Source: Leptotrichia hongkongensis (GTDB lineage: Bacteria > Fusobacteriota > Fusobacteriia > Fusobacteriales > Leptotrichiaceae). Taken from it: a stretch of 64,000 bases of DNA. Below, in pieces: positions 9,076-18,566 of the stretch. Below the pieces are notes generated by a model. The model was not told the origin of the DNA. It made no database searches and was given only the letters and a program-made list of their open reading frames with translations. A program made the position numbers and the translations under genes. Location: contig NZ_JBGORW010000010.1 in NCBI RefSeq assembly GCF_041538065.1, forward strand, positions 11,266 to 75,265, given 5' to 3'. The stretch's first letter is position 1. Each line of letters begins with the position of its first letter.

Positions 9076-9789
9076 CTACTCTTTTGTTTTTTCAATTTCT
9101 TCTTTTGCTTTTAGTTCCGAATCTTCTTCTGAATTTAATTTTTCTCCCTCTTTTGAGTCTTCATTTTCTGCCTTCTCATCTTCTTTGTAAAGCAACTCAA
9201 TTTTTTGAAACTGCTCATTTCCTGGCAGTTCCTGTTTTCCATGGATATTCAGATAACTGTAAAAATCATCTGTTACTTCATATAAATTTGGTGTTCCAGC
9301 CGTTTTTTTCCGTCCAGAAATATAAATTAGTTTTCTTTCCAATAGGTTTGACATAGTCTTGTCTACACCGACACTTCTAATCTGTTCTATTTCTGCTTTA
9401 GTTATGGGCCCTTTATATGCGATGATTGCTAATGTTTCCATTGCTGAACGAGATAATTTCTTTAATTTCATTTCTGGATTAAAAAATCGTTTTACATCAG
9501 AGCCAAAAAGTGGATTTGATACAAGACATACGATTCCATTTTCAATTTTTACATTTATTCCTGTATCTTTCCGTTTTTCCTTTAAATTACGCAATATTTC
9601 CTCTATCTCAAAATATTCCATTCCATAAAACTGTGCTAACTCTTTTATAGTAATCATTTCTTTTGACAAAAAAATAATTGCCTCAATTTTTTCTTCAATA
9701 TCATTAATTTTATTTTTTATAGTTTCTTCTATATCTTTATTTTCTACATTTTCTTCTATTTCAATTTTTTTATTTTCAAAATTTTCCAT
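9076..9789 (-). CDS. scpB: Segregation and condensation protein B
   Basis: This 237-residue protein has the ScpB winged-helix core: KIEAIIFLSKEMITIKELA, then SRSAMETLAIIAYKGPITKAEIEQIRSVGVDKTMSNLLERKLI and GRKKTAGTPNLYEVT. ScpB works with ScpA and SMC in chromosome compaction. The N-terminal 30 residues and the Glu/Lys-rich C-terminal tail (about 200-237) are low-complexity. No strong ribosome site precedes the ATG, so the start is less certain. scpA is not in the window. Confidence 0.93.
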   Translation of the reverse strand: MENFENKKIEIEENVENKDIEETIKNKINDIEEKIEAIIFLSKEMITIKELAQFYGMEYFEIEEILRNLKEKRKDTGINVKIENGIVCLVSNPLFGSDVKRFFNPEMKLKKLSRSAMETLAIIAYKGPITKAEIEQIRSVGVDKTMSNLLERKLIYISGRKKTAGTPNLYEVTDDFYSYLNIHGKQELPGNEQFQKIELLYKEDEKAENEDSKEGEKLNSEEDSELKAKEEIEKTKE

Positions 9790-9846
9790 ATTCTACCATT
9801 TTATCTTTTTATTTGTTTTTAAGTTAATAATTCAATATTGGATTAA

Positions 9847-9888
9847 TAGGGGAATTCTCTTTTTTTGTTTCTCCAGAAAATTCCCCTA
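9847..9888. repeat. Inverted repeat between mreB and scpB
   Basis: Ten-base perfect arms TAGGGGAATT and AATTCCCCTA flank a 22-base loop in the mreB-scpB gap. Neither strand has a T-run right after the stem, so it is not a canonical intrinsic terminator. It could stabilise the mreB transcript end. Confidence 0.6.
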
Positions 9889-9904
9889 ATTCTATATTAT
9901 TAAA

Positions 9905-10951
9905 TTAATATTCATGCATCGGTGAAATAATAACATTTTTATACTTTTTAAAATCTGTCAATACTTCTGCAATTCCTGTTACTACAGCATGAATTGAATC
10001 TTCTCCCACCGTTACCTTCAATGATAATTCCTCTTCGATTCTCTCTTTCAAGATTCTTATACCGGCTCCACCACCAGATAAGAAAATTCCTGTTTCATAA
10101 ATATCTGCCGCTACTTCAGGTTCGATTTCCTCAATCGTAAGCCTTACTTCGTCAATAATAGCATCAATATGTTTTCTAATTGCCTCATCAATTTGAGATG
10201 CTTTTATTTTCATGCTTTTTGGCAATCCAACTCCTAATTCCCGTCCTCTAATTTCATATTCAAAATTAGGATCTTCTTGACTTATTGTATTCATTTTTAG
10301 TTCTTCTGCTGTTCTTTCTCCAATCAACAAATTAAATTCATCTTTTACAAATTCCATAATATCTTCATTTAAATGGTCTCCAGCAATTTTAACTGATTTT
10401 GATAACGCTGCTCCACCTGATACAATAAATGCAATTTCTGTAGTTCCTCCACCTATATCAACAATCAAATGCCCTTTTGGCTCAAACAAGTCAATTCCTA
10501 CACCAATCGCAGCCGCTATTGGTTCTTCAATTAAGTAAACCTCTTTGGCTCCTGCATCTTTTACAACTTCTATTACAGCTCTTCTTTCAACTTGTGTAAC
10601 TCCGCTCGGAACACAGATTATAACTCTCGAACTTTGAAATTTATCTTTTTTGATTCTATGTAAAAATTCTTCAAGCATTCTTTCAGTAATTTCGTAATTT
10701 GAAATTACTCCATTTTTTAATGGACGAATAATTTCAGTATGTTTAGCTGTTCTTCCAATGATTTCTTTTGCTTTTTCCCCAATATGTTCCAATTCTTCCG
10801 TTTTTTTATTAACTGCTACATAAGTAGGCTCATCTACTTGAATTCCTTCTCCTTTTACATATACAACTGTATTTGCTGTTCCCAAATCAATAGCTATATC
10901 ACGTGTACCTCTTGGCGTTATATTTGTCTTAAATAAGTCAAAAAATTTCAT
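9905..10951 (-). CDS. mreB: Rod-shape-determining actin homologue MreB
   Basis: This 348-residue MreB has the actin-fold motifs: phosphate 1 DIAIDLGTANTVVYV near residue 20, phosphate 2 HLIVDIGGGTTEIAF, and the adenosine motif GIFLSGGGAGIRIL. It polymerises along the inner membrane and positions the elongation machinery. AAAGGAG precedes the ATG, and a sigma-70-type promoter lies upstream (11098-11126). A second MreB is encoded at 28570-29601. No mreC or mreD is nearby. Confidence 0.96.
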   Translation of the reverse strand: MKFFDLFKTNITPRGTRDIAIDLGTANTVVYVKGEGIQVDEPTYVAVNKKTEELEHIGEKAKEIIGRTAKHTEIIRPLKNGVISNYEITERMLEEFLHRIKKDKFQSSRVIICVPSGVTQVERRAVIEVVKDAGAKEVYLIEEPIAAAIGVGIDLFEPKGHLIVDIGGGTTEIAFIVSGGAALSKSVKIAGDHLNEDIMEFVKDEFNLLIGERTAEELKMNTISQEDPNFEYEIRGRELGVGLPKSMKIKASQIDEAIRKHIDAIIDEVRLTIEEIEPEVAADIYETGIFLSGGGAGIRILKERIEEELSLKVTVGEDSIHAVVTGIAEVLTDFKKYKNVIISPMHEY

Positions 10952-11097
10952 TTATTCTATCTCCTTTATTTTTTGTTTTTTATTGTATAATAATTTAATT
11001 TCAATATTTCATAGTACAACCTTTTTAAAATTTACAGTCACTTCACTTAAATTTGAGCATATATTGTAAAAATTATTATATTTTATTCTTATAAGGT

Positions 11098-11126
11098 ATT
11101 TTACCATTTTTTTTGAATATACTCAA
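11098..11126 (-). promoter_or_regulatory. Predicted sigma-70 promoter of mreB
   Basis: On the minus strand TTGAGT (11126-11121) and TAAAAT (11103-11098) are separated by 17 bases. They lie in the 231-bp gap between ftsK and mreB and leave a leader of about 140 bases. Confidence 0.6.
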
Positions 11127-11182
11127 GCAACTTTAAGAATGATTTGCTATAAATATTATTTAATATTGCAAAATTTATTTTT

Positions 11183-13825
11183 TTAATTTATTTCATCAAG
11201 ATTATCAGTTATTATTTGATCATCATAGCTTATAACCCCATGCTCTTTTAACTGCTCATAAATTCTTGAAGCTCTATTAAACCCTACTTTTAATTTACGC
11301 TGCAATAATGAAATAGAAACTTTATTTTCTTGTTTTATAATATTTACTGCATTTTCAAAAAATGGATCAATGTCAATTGTTTCTTCTTGAATTTCCTCTA
11401 AGATTTCATTTCTGTATTTTACTTTTTTAGAAGATTTTAGCGTATCTGTTAAATTTTTAACTTCTTCATCCGAAATATATGCTCCCTGAATTCTTTCCAG
11501 CTTCGAAGAACCATTTGCAAGCAGCAGCATATCTCCCTGACCTAATAACTTTTCTGCTCCAGCTGTATCAAGTATTGTTCTTGAATCAATCTGTGATCTT
11601 AATGCGAAAGAAATTCTGCTTGGCAAGTTTGCCTTTATCATTCCAGTTATAACATCTGTTGATGGACGCTGTGTTGCCACAACTAAGTGGATTCCAACTG
11701 CTCTTGCCTTTTGTGCAATTCTTGCGATTGACTCCTCAACACTTCCAGAGGCTACCATCATAAGATCTGCCAGCTCATCAATTATTATAACAATATAAGG
11801 CATTTTTTCCACAAAACTTAATCCATTGTAAGTTTTTATATTTCTTACGCCATTTTCCATAAGCTGCTTGTATCTATTTTCCATCTCATTAACTGCCCAT
11901 CTCAATGCTATTGCAGCTTGTTGCGGATCTATAATTACTGGAACAAGCAAATGTGGAATATCATTATACGGCATAAGCTCTACCATTTTAGGATCAACCA
12001 TTATAAATTTCACTTCTTTTTCAGATTTTTTAGAAATCAATGTTGAAATTAATGTATTTACAGCAACAGATTTCCCTGAACCTGTCTGTCCCGCAATCAG
12101 TAAATGAGGCATTTTAGCGATATCTATAAATTTATCTCTTCCAACAATATCTTTTCCTAAAATTACCCTTAATTCACCTTTATCGAGTTCTTTATTTTTT
12201 ATAATGTTTGAAAAATGAACTGGCTCCTTAATTTTATTAGGAGTCTCAATTCCAATGGTATTTTTTCCTGGAATTGGCGCTTCTATACGAATACTTTCAG
12301 CTGCCAAATTCATTGCAATATCATCCGAAAGACCAGTAACCTTGCTCACTTTTATACCTTTTGGAATGACTATTTCATATCTTGTAATAGTTGGACCATA
12401 TTCATAATTTACAACTTTGGCTTCAACTCCAAACTCTTTTAGTACATTTTCAAGGTGTCTTACATTTTCTCTTATGCTTTTTTCAATTTCCTGTTTTCTT
12501 TTAAGATCCATTGGTTTTGACTTAAAGATTTCTTCAATAGATTTTTTTACCACATCATCATAGCCTTGATTATTATCAAACATTGCATTAACTTTTTTTA
12601 ATTCATCTTCCAGTTCCTTTTCCTTCACTTCTTTATTTTCAAATGCTTCAAGTTTTGGAAATTGCTGAAAGTTCGGATCTATGTTTTCAGAATTGTATCT
12701 TTTAGATATTTCCTCTCTTCTTAAAGGTGTTACTATCTCTAATTTAGGTCCTCTTTTATCAACTTCTTTCTCAACCTGACTATCGTTTTCTTTTTTATTT
12801 TCATTTTCAACTGATACTTCTTCTTTTGAGTCGGATAGATTATCTGAAGTTTCCTTTTCAGAGTCTAATTTTTCTTCTTCTTGTTCTTTAATTTCAGGCT
12901 TTTCTGAAACTTCTTCTTGCTTTGTACCTTCTGTTGTTTCTGTAGTTTTTTTCAACTCATTTTCTTTTATTTTGTCTGTTGACTCATTTTCATTATTTTT
13001 CAAATTTTCAGAACTTTTATTTTTTTCTTTCTCTTCAAAAATTTCAATCCATTCTTTTTCTTTTTCGGCTAATTCTTCTTTTGAATAAACTTCGGTTTTC
13101 TGTAAAAAGTTATCCTTAGGCTTTTTCGCAATTTCAAAACTTAATTTTTCTCTTCTAGATTCTACAATTTTGGCTTTTAACATTTCCCTTTGGTAACGCT
13201 TATAGTCTGTTTTTTTCAAGTTTTCTGCATATTTTTTTGCAGCTAATTTTCTTTTTTTCTCTTTATAGTCATCACTTTTATAATATTTTATTATCTCTTT
13301 AAAAACTTCATATCCAAGTTCAATCAAGTCCTTAATTAACCATATTACAAAAATTATTACTAAAATTATCAAAACTATAAACATCCCTTGAGAATGTAAC
13401 ACTTTATAAAACGGCATTGAAAGCAATGCTCCAAGAATTCCACCACTTTCACGGCTAAATCCTATCTCTAAAAGTTGTCTTCCCGCTTCAGTAAAATTAT
13501 CTGCCAAAGGTTTCCCCTTAACAACTGAACCCCTTACCAAAACCATTCCCCAGCTTAGAAATAATCCAATAAGAGCTGCAATTTTCCCCTGTGTTATATC
13601 AATACCAATTTTTTCATAAAAAAACAAAATTATTCCATACAAAATAGCCATTACCGCTATAAACCATGTCATTTTTCCAAAAAATAATGTAATACCGCTC
13701 AATATAAGAGAAAAAATATTCTCTCCAGCATTATCACTAAGCATACTTGATTTATTCCCTAATAGCAATACTAATATAAGCCCCGCAGCAAACCAAATTG
13801 CACCTTCGATTTTTCTTTTATTCAT
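11183..13825 (-). CDS. ftsK: DNA translocase FtsK/SpoIIIE
   Basis: This 880-residue protein has four or five N-terminal membrane segments (residues 8-170) that anchor it at the septum. A long Lys/Glu-rich linker covers about 180-400. The translocase motor has Walker A GQTGSGKS (579-586), Walker B YIVIIIDELADLM, and the ATQRPSTDVITG segment. The C-terminal winged-helix gamma domain (SISLLQRKLKVGFNRASRIYEQLKE) reads KOPS-like sites. FtsK pumps chromosome ends across the closing septum. The divergent gene upstream starts 440 bp away. Confidence 0.96.
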   Translation of the reverse strand: MNKRKIEGAIWFAAGLILVLLLGNKSSMLSDNAGENIFSLILSGITLFFGKMTWFIAVMAILYGIILFFYEKIGIDITQGKIAALIGLFLSWGMVLVRGSVVKGKPLADNFTEAGRQLLEIGFSRESGGILGALLSMPFYKVLHSQGMFIVLIILVIIFVIWLIKDLIELGYEVFKEIIKYYKSDDYKEKKRKLAAKKYAENLKKTDYKRYQREMLKAKIVESRREKLSFEIAKKPKDNFLQKTEVYSKEELAEKEKEWIEIFEEKEKNKSSENLKNNENESTDKIKENELKKTTETTEGTKQEEVSEKPEIKEQEEEKLDSEKETSDNLSDSKEEVSVENENKKENDSQVEKEVDKRGPKLEIVTPLRREEISKRYNSENIDPNFQQFPKLEAFENKEVKEKELEDELKKVNAMFDNNQGYDDVVKKSIEEIFKSKPMDLKRKQEIEKSIRENVRHLENVLKEFGVEAKVVNYEYGPTITRYEIVIPKGIKVSKVTGLSDDIAMNLAAESIRIEAPIPGKNTIGIETPNKIKEPVHFSNIIKNKELDKGELRVILGKDIVGRDKFIDIAKMPHLLIAGQTGSGKSVAVNTLISTLISKKSEKEVKFIMVDPKMVELMPYNDIPHLLVPVIIDPQQAAIALRWAVNEMENRYKQLMENGVRNIKTYNGLSFVEKMPYIVIIIDELADLMMVASGSVEESIARIAQKARAVGIHLVVATQRPSTDVITGMIKANLPSRISFALRSQIDSRTILDTAGAEKLLGQGDMLLLANGSSKLERIQGAYISDEEVKNLTDTLKSSKKVKYRNEILEEIQEETIDIDPFFENAVNIIKQENKVSISLLQRKLKVGFNRASRIYEQLKEHGVISYDDQIITDNLDEIN

Positions 13826-14268
13826 CTTACATCCTTTCTAAAAAATTTCTATCTACTAAATTGTTAATTTTAAATTCTGCCAGATTTAACCAAAATTAAA
13901 TTGGATGTGTAAAACAATCCCTACTTTGAAATGGATTTATAATAATATCATACATTATACTATATTTTTTCAATTTTGTCATTTTTTTATTATGTAATTC
14001 TTCTAATTTTCTTTATTTTTATAACGAAATTTGGTTTGATTTTAGTTATTAAAGACTGTAAAGTAAAAAAATAATAAGTTATTTGCCAAACTATATCTTT
14101 TTTTATAACTAAAAGACATAGTTTAGCCATAGATGCAATATTTTCAGTAATAAACAATCTTACAAAATAAATAAAAAAACCCTCATCTACTTTTAATATA
14201 CGTGTGTTATACTTATACAAAAGATAGGAATTTTTAAAAAATAATAAATTAGAATTATGGAGGTAAAT
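13826..14268. other. Divergent intergenic region between ftsK and the first SIMPL gene
   Basis: This 443-bp AT-rich stretch has no credible gene. It holds a predicted ftsK promoter (13954-13982) and one copy of a short dispersed repeat (13917-13945, minus orientation). The 14269 gene has ATACTTATAC-like -10 candidates near 14210 but no clear -35. Confidence 0.6.
13954..13982 (-). promoter_or_regulatory. Predicted sigma-70 promoter of ftsK
   Basis: On the minus strand ATGACA (13982-13977) and TATAAT (13959-13954) are separated by 17 bases. This lies about 130 bp before the ftsK ATG. Confidence 0.5.
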
Positions 14269-15396
14269 ATGAAAAAGATAGCAATTGCGCTTTTTTCACT
14301 TATGAGCATTCTTTCGTTTGGGGCGAATGAGAATATTGTGAGAAAAATTAGTGTTACTGGAAACGCAGAAAGAGAAGTTATGCCAGATTTAGCAAAGATT
14401 AATTTTAAGGTTGAGGTTAAAGGAAATAACTTAAATCAGGCAACGAGTGATGTAAATAAGAAAGTTGAGAAATTTAAAAATGAATTGAGAGCTAGAAAAA
14501 TATCACTTGAAAATCTCGAAACAAAGGCATTTTACAATAGAAAGGGTACAGAATACGATGATGAAGATATTTTGGATGTAAAAACTGTTCCAAATAAAAC
14601 TGTCAAAAATACTGATAAAAAGCCTACTTCTTATGACGTAAATATGTCAATGCTGGTAAAAAATACTGATTTTAACAAGATTTCAGCATTGATTGACTTG
14701 GAAGATGGAAACAATTTACAAAGTATTCAGAAAAATTTTGACGAAAATACATTTGCATTTAATATAAATGAAAATGGAATGACAGTTGACCAGGCTTTAA
14801 ATAAAGTATTTAATAAACTTAATACTTCAAGAAGAAAACTGATTTCAGCTGGAATCCCTGAAAGTGATATTATTTTGAGCGATTATCAAATAAAAGAAAA
14901 TTATACAGAAAATAAAGGTACAAAAAAAGATGTTTACTATGTTATAGATGAATTCATACTTACAACAAAGAATATAAAGGAACTTAATACAATAATTTCT
15001 ATTGCTGATGATAATGGAATAAATATAAATGGCTCAATTAATTTTGACTTGTCAGATAAAGACAGAATTGAGTCAGAAATGTATAAAGATGCCTATAATC
15101 AGACAAAACAGAAGGCAGAAAGCATTTTGCGTTCTAGTAAGATGAAATTAGGAACACCAATTATTGTAAGTGAAGATGTCGAATTTCAGCAAAAAATGAT
15201 TGACAGAATTGATCAGGCCTGGGAAGTAAAGTATGAAGCGGCAGCAGCACCGATGGCAGAATATTCAAATGCTAAATTCTCAGCTTATTCAGGGACAACA
15301 TCTTTACGAAAGGATAGCAGAAGCTCAAGAGTTGACTATACTCCAAAACCATTAAAACTTGTGCAAAATATATCAGTTATGTATGAAATGAAATAA
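14269..15396 (+). CDS. Exported SIMPL-domain (DUF541) protein 1
   Basis: This 375-residue protein has a signal peptide (MKKIAIALFSLMSILSFGAN) and a SIMPL/DUF541 fold. The family opening ISVTGNAEREVMPDLAKINFKVEV follows the signal, and the AYNQTKQKAESILRSSKMKLG segment lies near residue 275. SIMPL proteins are periplasmic or surface proteins with no settled function. The start at 14269 was chosen because the ATG at 14257 overlaps the GGAGG ribosome site. A second SIMPL gene follows 114 bp downstream. Confidence 0.85.
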   Translation: MKKIAIALFSLMSILSFGANENIVRKISVTGNAEREVMPDLAKINFKVEVKGNNLNQATSDVNKKVEKFKNELRARKISLENLETKAFYNRKGTEYDDEDILDVKTVPNKTVKNTDKKPTSYDVNMSMLVKNTDFNKISALIDLEDGNNLQSIQKNFDENTFAFNINENGMTVDQALNKVFNKLNTSRRKLISAGIPESDIILSDYQIKENYTENKGTKKDVYYVIDEFILTTKNIKELNTIISIADDNGININGSINFDLSDKDRIESEMYKDAYNQTKQKAESILRSSKMKLGTPIIVSEDVEFQQKMIDRIDQAWEVKYEAAAAPMAEYSNAKFSAYSGTTSLRKDSRSSRVDYTPKPLKLVQNISVMYEMK

Positions 15397-15418
15397 CAAA
15401 AATAGTATAACTTTATAT

Positions 15419-15470
15419 TTATACTAAATCCGGTTTAAAAATGGGAATAAATTTTTATACTAGACTATAT
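15419..15470 (+). repeat. Short dispersed intergenic repeat, copy 2
   Basis: This ATACTAAATCC-containing stretch followed by TTTAAAAATGGGAATAAATTTTTATA closely resembles 30618-30668. Shorter reverse-oriented matches occur at 13917-13945 and 25661-25683. It lies between the two SIMPL genes. Confidence 0.5.
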
Positions 15471-15510
15471 TTTAAAGAATGAAAATTAAATTTTAGAAAG
15501 GAATTTTAAA

Positions 15511-16572
15511 ATGAAAAAAATAATAACATTACTTATGATAATTTTTTCGGTATTATCATTTGCAGATGGCGAAGTTACTGGAAAAAGAATACAGGTTAGA
15601 GGAGTTTCACAAAAGGAAATTTCACCAAATTCAGCAAAAATTAGACTTACAATTCAAACTGAAAACGAAAATTTGGATAAGGCAAGTGCCGAAAATTCAC
15701 AAATTCTTGAAAGATACAAGAGACTGCTTGCCCAGACTGGTACAAAATATAATAAGATTAATTCGACAGGATACTCCACTTATGAATCATATAACTGGGA
15801 CACTGTAGTTGAAAACAAAGGAAAGAAGGAATATCAGACAAAACTTTCAATAGAAGTTGACAGACTCTCTCTTGATACATTGAAAAACTTTATGAATGTC
15901 CTTGCCACAGAAAAAATTTATTCTTTAAACAGAAGCAAAAATGGTACCTATATTTTCACTGTTACATCGCAAAATGCGACAAACAAAGAGGCATACCAAA
16001 ATGCAATGTCCAAATTTAATGAAATCCAGCAAAAACTAAATAAAGCTGGAATTCCAGCAGGAATAATAAAAATTGCAGGTTACGACAATAAGGAAATTAA
16101 TCTTGAAAAACGAACAAATAATAGAAAAAATATTCAGATAGTTTCACATGAAATTGAAGTTGAAACAAGAGATTTGAAAAATTTAGGAAATATCATAAAT
16201 GTAGCAAATACATTGGGAATTGGTACAACAGGGCAAATTGAATACGACATTGACAACAAGCAGCAATTAGAAAATGAACTTTATGAAAATGCCTACAAGG
16301 AAGCCTTGAAAAAAGCACAAGTTATTCTTGGGAAAACAGACTTGAACTTAAAAAATCCCGTTACAATAACAGATAAGTCATATGGAGTTATTCAGCCGTA
16401 TACAGATTACAACTACAGTTACTACAGCCATGCAAATTATGAAACTAACCTAGTCCAGCTGAAAAAAAGCGACAAGGAACTTTTGGATGAATCAGCAAGA
16501 AGAAATATCGTAATTTCTCCAAAAAAATTAAATATTTCAAAAACTGTCTATATCGAATTTGAAATGGACTAA
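15511..16572 (+). CDS. Exported SIMPL-domain (DUF541) protein 2
   Basis: This 353-residue protein has a signal peptide (MKKIITLLMIIFSVLSFADG) and the same layout as its upstream neighbour: KRIQVRGVSQKEISPNSAKIRLTIQTEN near the mature N-terminus and ELYENAYKEALKKAQVILGKTDLNL near residue 260. The two proteins align along their length with modest identity, so they are old tandem duplicates and not a recent copy. AAAGGAATTTTAAA precedes the ATG. A terminator follows. Confidence 0.85.
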   Translation: MKKIITLLMIIFSVLSFADGEVTGKRIQVRGVSQKEISPNSAKIRLTIQTENENLDKASAENSQILERYKRLLAQTGTKYNKINSTGYSTYESYNWDTVVENKGKKEYQTKLSIEVDRLSLDTLKNFMNVLATEKIYSLNRSKNGTYIFTVTSQNATNKEAYQNAMSKFNEIQQKLNKAGIPAGIIKIAGYDNKEINLEKRTNNRKNIQIVSHEIEVETRDLKNLGNIINVANTLGIGTTGQIEYDIDNKQQLENELYENAYKEALKKAQVILGKTDLNLKNPVTITDKSYGVIQPYTDYNYSYYSHANYETNLVQLKKSDKELLDESARRNIVISPKKLNISKTVYIEFEMD

Positions 16573-16591
16573 AAATCTAATTTTTTTAAAG

Positions 16592-16628
16592 ACTACTGTA
16601 TTTATTAGCAATATAGTAGTTTTTATTT
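16592..16628 (+). terminator. Intrinsic terminator after the SIMPL pair
   Basis: A ten-pair stem (ACTACTGTAT with ATATAGTAGT, one G-U) with a nine-base loop is followed by a T-rich run. Confidence 0.75.
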
Positions 16629-16722
16629 TCTTAAAAATCAACAAAAAATTAAAAGGAAATAATTTTAAAATTAATAAACTATTGTAATTCAAATAAAGTT
16701 ATAGTTTTTTTCAAAAGCAGTA

Positions 16723-16750
16723 TTGACTTTTCAAAAAAATAAGGTATAAT
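16723..16750 (+). promoter_or_regulatory. Strong sigma-70 promoter of the PTS gene
   Basis: TTGACT (16723-16728) and TATAAT (16745-16750) are 16 bases apart. They end 24 bases before the AAAGGAG ribosome site. No antiterminator hairpin or operator is obvious. Confidence 0.8.
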
Positions 16751-16787
16751 TAATCTTATTGTTAAAAAAAATGTAAAGGAGATGAAA

Positions 16788-18182
16788 ATGGCAAAAAGTT
16801 ATGAAGAAATAGCTAAAGAAGTAATAGAAGCTATTGGAGGAAAAGAAAATATAAGTTCATTTGCACACTGTGCAACAAGACTTAGAATTATGGTAGTTGA
16901 CAAGGATAAAATCGACAAGGACAAGGTAGATAATATTGAAAAAGTAAAAGGAACAATGTTTAATTCAGGACAATTTCAGGTAATATTTGGAACAGGGACT
17001 GTAAATAAAGTTTATGAAGCTGTTCAAGGACTTGGAGGAGTGAGTGAATCTTCAGTATCTGATATGAAAAAAGAAGCAGCTAAACAAGGTAATGTTATTC
17101 AAAGAATTTCAAGAACATTTGGAGATATTTTTGTTCCAATTATACCAGTATTAGTTGCAACTGGTTTATTTATGGGGCTTCGTGGATTATTAACAAATGA
17201 AAATTTATTAAAATTGATGGGAACAACACCGGAAAGTATAAATCCTAATTTCTTAATGTATACACAAGTATTAACAGATACAGCATTTATTATTTTACCA
17301 GCGTTAGTTGCATGGTCTGCATTTAAAGTATTTGGTGGATCACCTGTATTGGGAATTGTATTAGGTTCTATGTTAATTAGCGGTTCTTTACCGAATGCTT
17401 ATCAAGTAGCATCAGGAGATGCACATCCAATAATGTTCTTTAAGTTTATTCCAGTAGTTGGATATCAAGGAACAGTTTTACCAGCATTATTCGTAGGTAT
17501 GATAGGAGCAAAATTAGAACAAAGATTAAGAAAAGTTATCCCAGATGCATTAGACTTATTATTAACTCCATTTATTGTATTTTTGGTAATGAGTACATTA
17601 GGATTATTTGTTATTGGTCCAGTATTCCACAGTCTAGAAAATTATATTTTAATTGGTACAGAATGGATTTTAAAATTACCGCTTGGAATAGCAGGAATAA
17701 TAATTGGAGGTCTTCAACAACTAATAGTTGTAACAGGAGTACACCATATATTTAACTTCTTGGAAATTCAATTGCTTGCAAAAGACGGATTCAATCCATT
17801 TAATCCATTATTATCAGCAGCTGTAGCAGGGCAATTTGGGGCAGTTCTAGCAGTTGGTATTAAGACAAAAGATGCAAAATTAAAAGCATTAGCATTACCA
17901 TCAGCATTGTCAGCAGCATTAGGAATTACAGAACCAGCAATTTACGGGGTAAACTTAATTAAAGGCAAAGGAAAACCTTTCTTAATGGGGCTTATAGGTG
18001 GAGCAACAGGTGGATTTTTAGCTTCAATTTTTGGACTTAAGGCTTCTGGAATGGCAGTTACAGTGGTACCAGGAATGTTGTTATTCTTAAATGGACAAAT
18101 GCCTTTATACTTAATTTCAATAATAGCAGCTTCAGGAGTAAGTTTTGCATTAACATATACAATGGTAAAACTTGAAAAATAA
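16788..18182 (+). CDS. PTS sugar transporter EIIBC, sucrose/glucoside family
   Basis: This 464-residue protein has an N-terminal EIIB domain (1-85) with phosphorylated Cys28 in SSFAHCATRLRI and the SGQFQVIFGTGTVNKVY segment. A ten-helix EIIC domain (about 105-464) follows, with the conserved GITEPAIYGVNL motif. It imports and phosphorylates a sugar with help of EI, HPr and a separate EIIA; no EIIA domain is present. The EIIB motifs resemble ScrA-type sucrose permeases more than PtsG or MurP, but the sugar is not proven. The ATG at 16788 lies six bases after AAAGGAG; the ATG at 16782 is too close. Confidence 0.88.
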   Translation: MAKSYEEIAKEVIEAIGGKENISSFAHCATRLRIMVVDKDKIDKDKVDNIEKVKGTMFNSGQFQVIFGTGTVNKVYEAVQGLGGVSESSVSDMKKEAAKQGNVIQRISRTFGDIFVPIIPVLVATGLFMGLRGLLTNENLLKLMGTTPESINPNFLMYTQVLTDTAFIILPALVAWSAFKVFGGSPVLGIVLGSMLISGSLPNAYQVASGDAHPIMFFKFIPVVGYQGTVLPALFVGMIGAKLEQRLRKVIPDALDLLLTPFIVFLVMSTLGLFVIGPVFHSLENYILIGTEWILKLPLGIAGIIIGGLQQLIVVTGVHHIFNFLEIQLLAKDGFNPFNPLLSAAVAGQFGAVLAVGIKTKDAKLKALALPSALSAALGITEPAIYGVNLIKGKGKPFLMGLIGGATGGFLASIFGLKASGMAVTVVPGMLLFLNGQMPLYLISIIAASGVSFALTYTMVKLEK

Positions 18183-18191
18183 TAAAATTTT

Positions 18192-18221
18192 AGCGGGAGT
18201 TTTTAGCTCCTGCTTTTTTTT
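18192..18221 (+). terminator. Intrinsic terminator of the PTS gene
   Basis: An eight-pair stem (AGCGGGAG with CTCCTGCT, one G-U), a seven-base loop and an eight-T run begin nine bases after the stop. Confidence 0.9.
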
Positions 18222-18245
18222 GAAAAAATACCAAAAATAAGGAGA

Positions 18246-18404
18246 ATGGTTGTTTATGAAAAAAGTTTAGCAATGATTTTGTTTATTACGCTAATTGCTA
18301 GAAAAGGTAGGAATGAAAAGGCTAATATAAATGGAAAAACATTTGGAAATATATTTGAACGGATGAATTTTCAGAAAAAAACTAGTGGAGATAAAGTTTT
18401 TTAA
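18246..18404 (+). pseudogene. Possible small exported peptide, apparently frameshifted at its start
   Basis: From 18246 an open frame of 52 codons contains SLAMILFITLIA followed by a basic tail, resembling a signal peptide. The better-placed ATG at 18256, 11 bases after AAGGAG, reads MKKV and then stops; one extra A in the A6 run would give MKKSLAMILFITLIA and join the frames. This is either a decayed small secreted gene, an A-tract slippage switch, or chance. Support is weak. Confidence 0.3.
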
Positions 18405-18566
18405 TATTTGTTTTGTATAGTAAAAAGTAAATTTTTGAAACTTTTCGATATTAAAAATAACAAATATTCGAAATAAATGAAAAATATATGAAAAAAGGTA
18501 TATTAATTATGTAAAATATGTGGTAAAATTATAAAGTATACAAAATTGGAATAAGGAGGTATTTTG

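Noticed and set aside
13990..14220. A 76-codon minus-strand frame in the ftsK-SIMPL gap
   Set aside because: No ribosome site, odd composition, and it covers the promoter region of the divergent gene.
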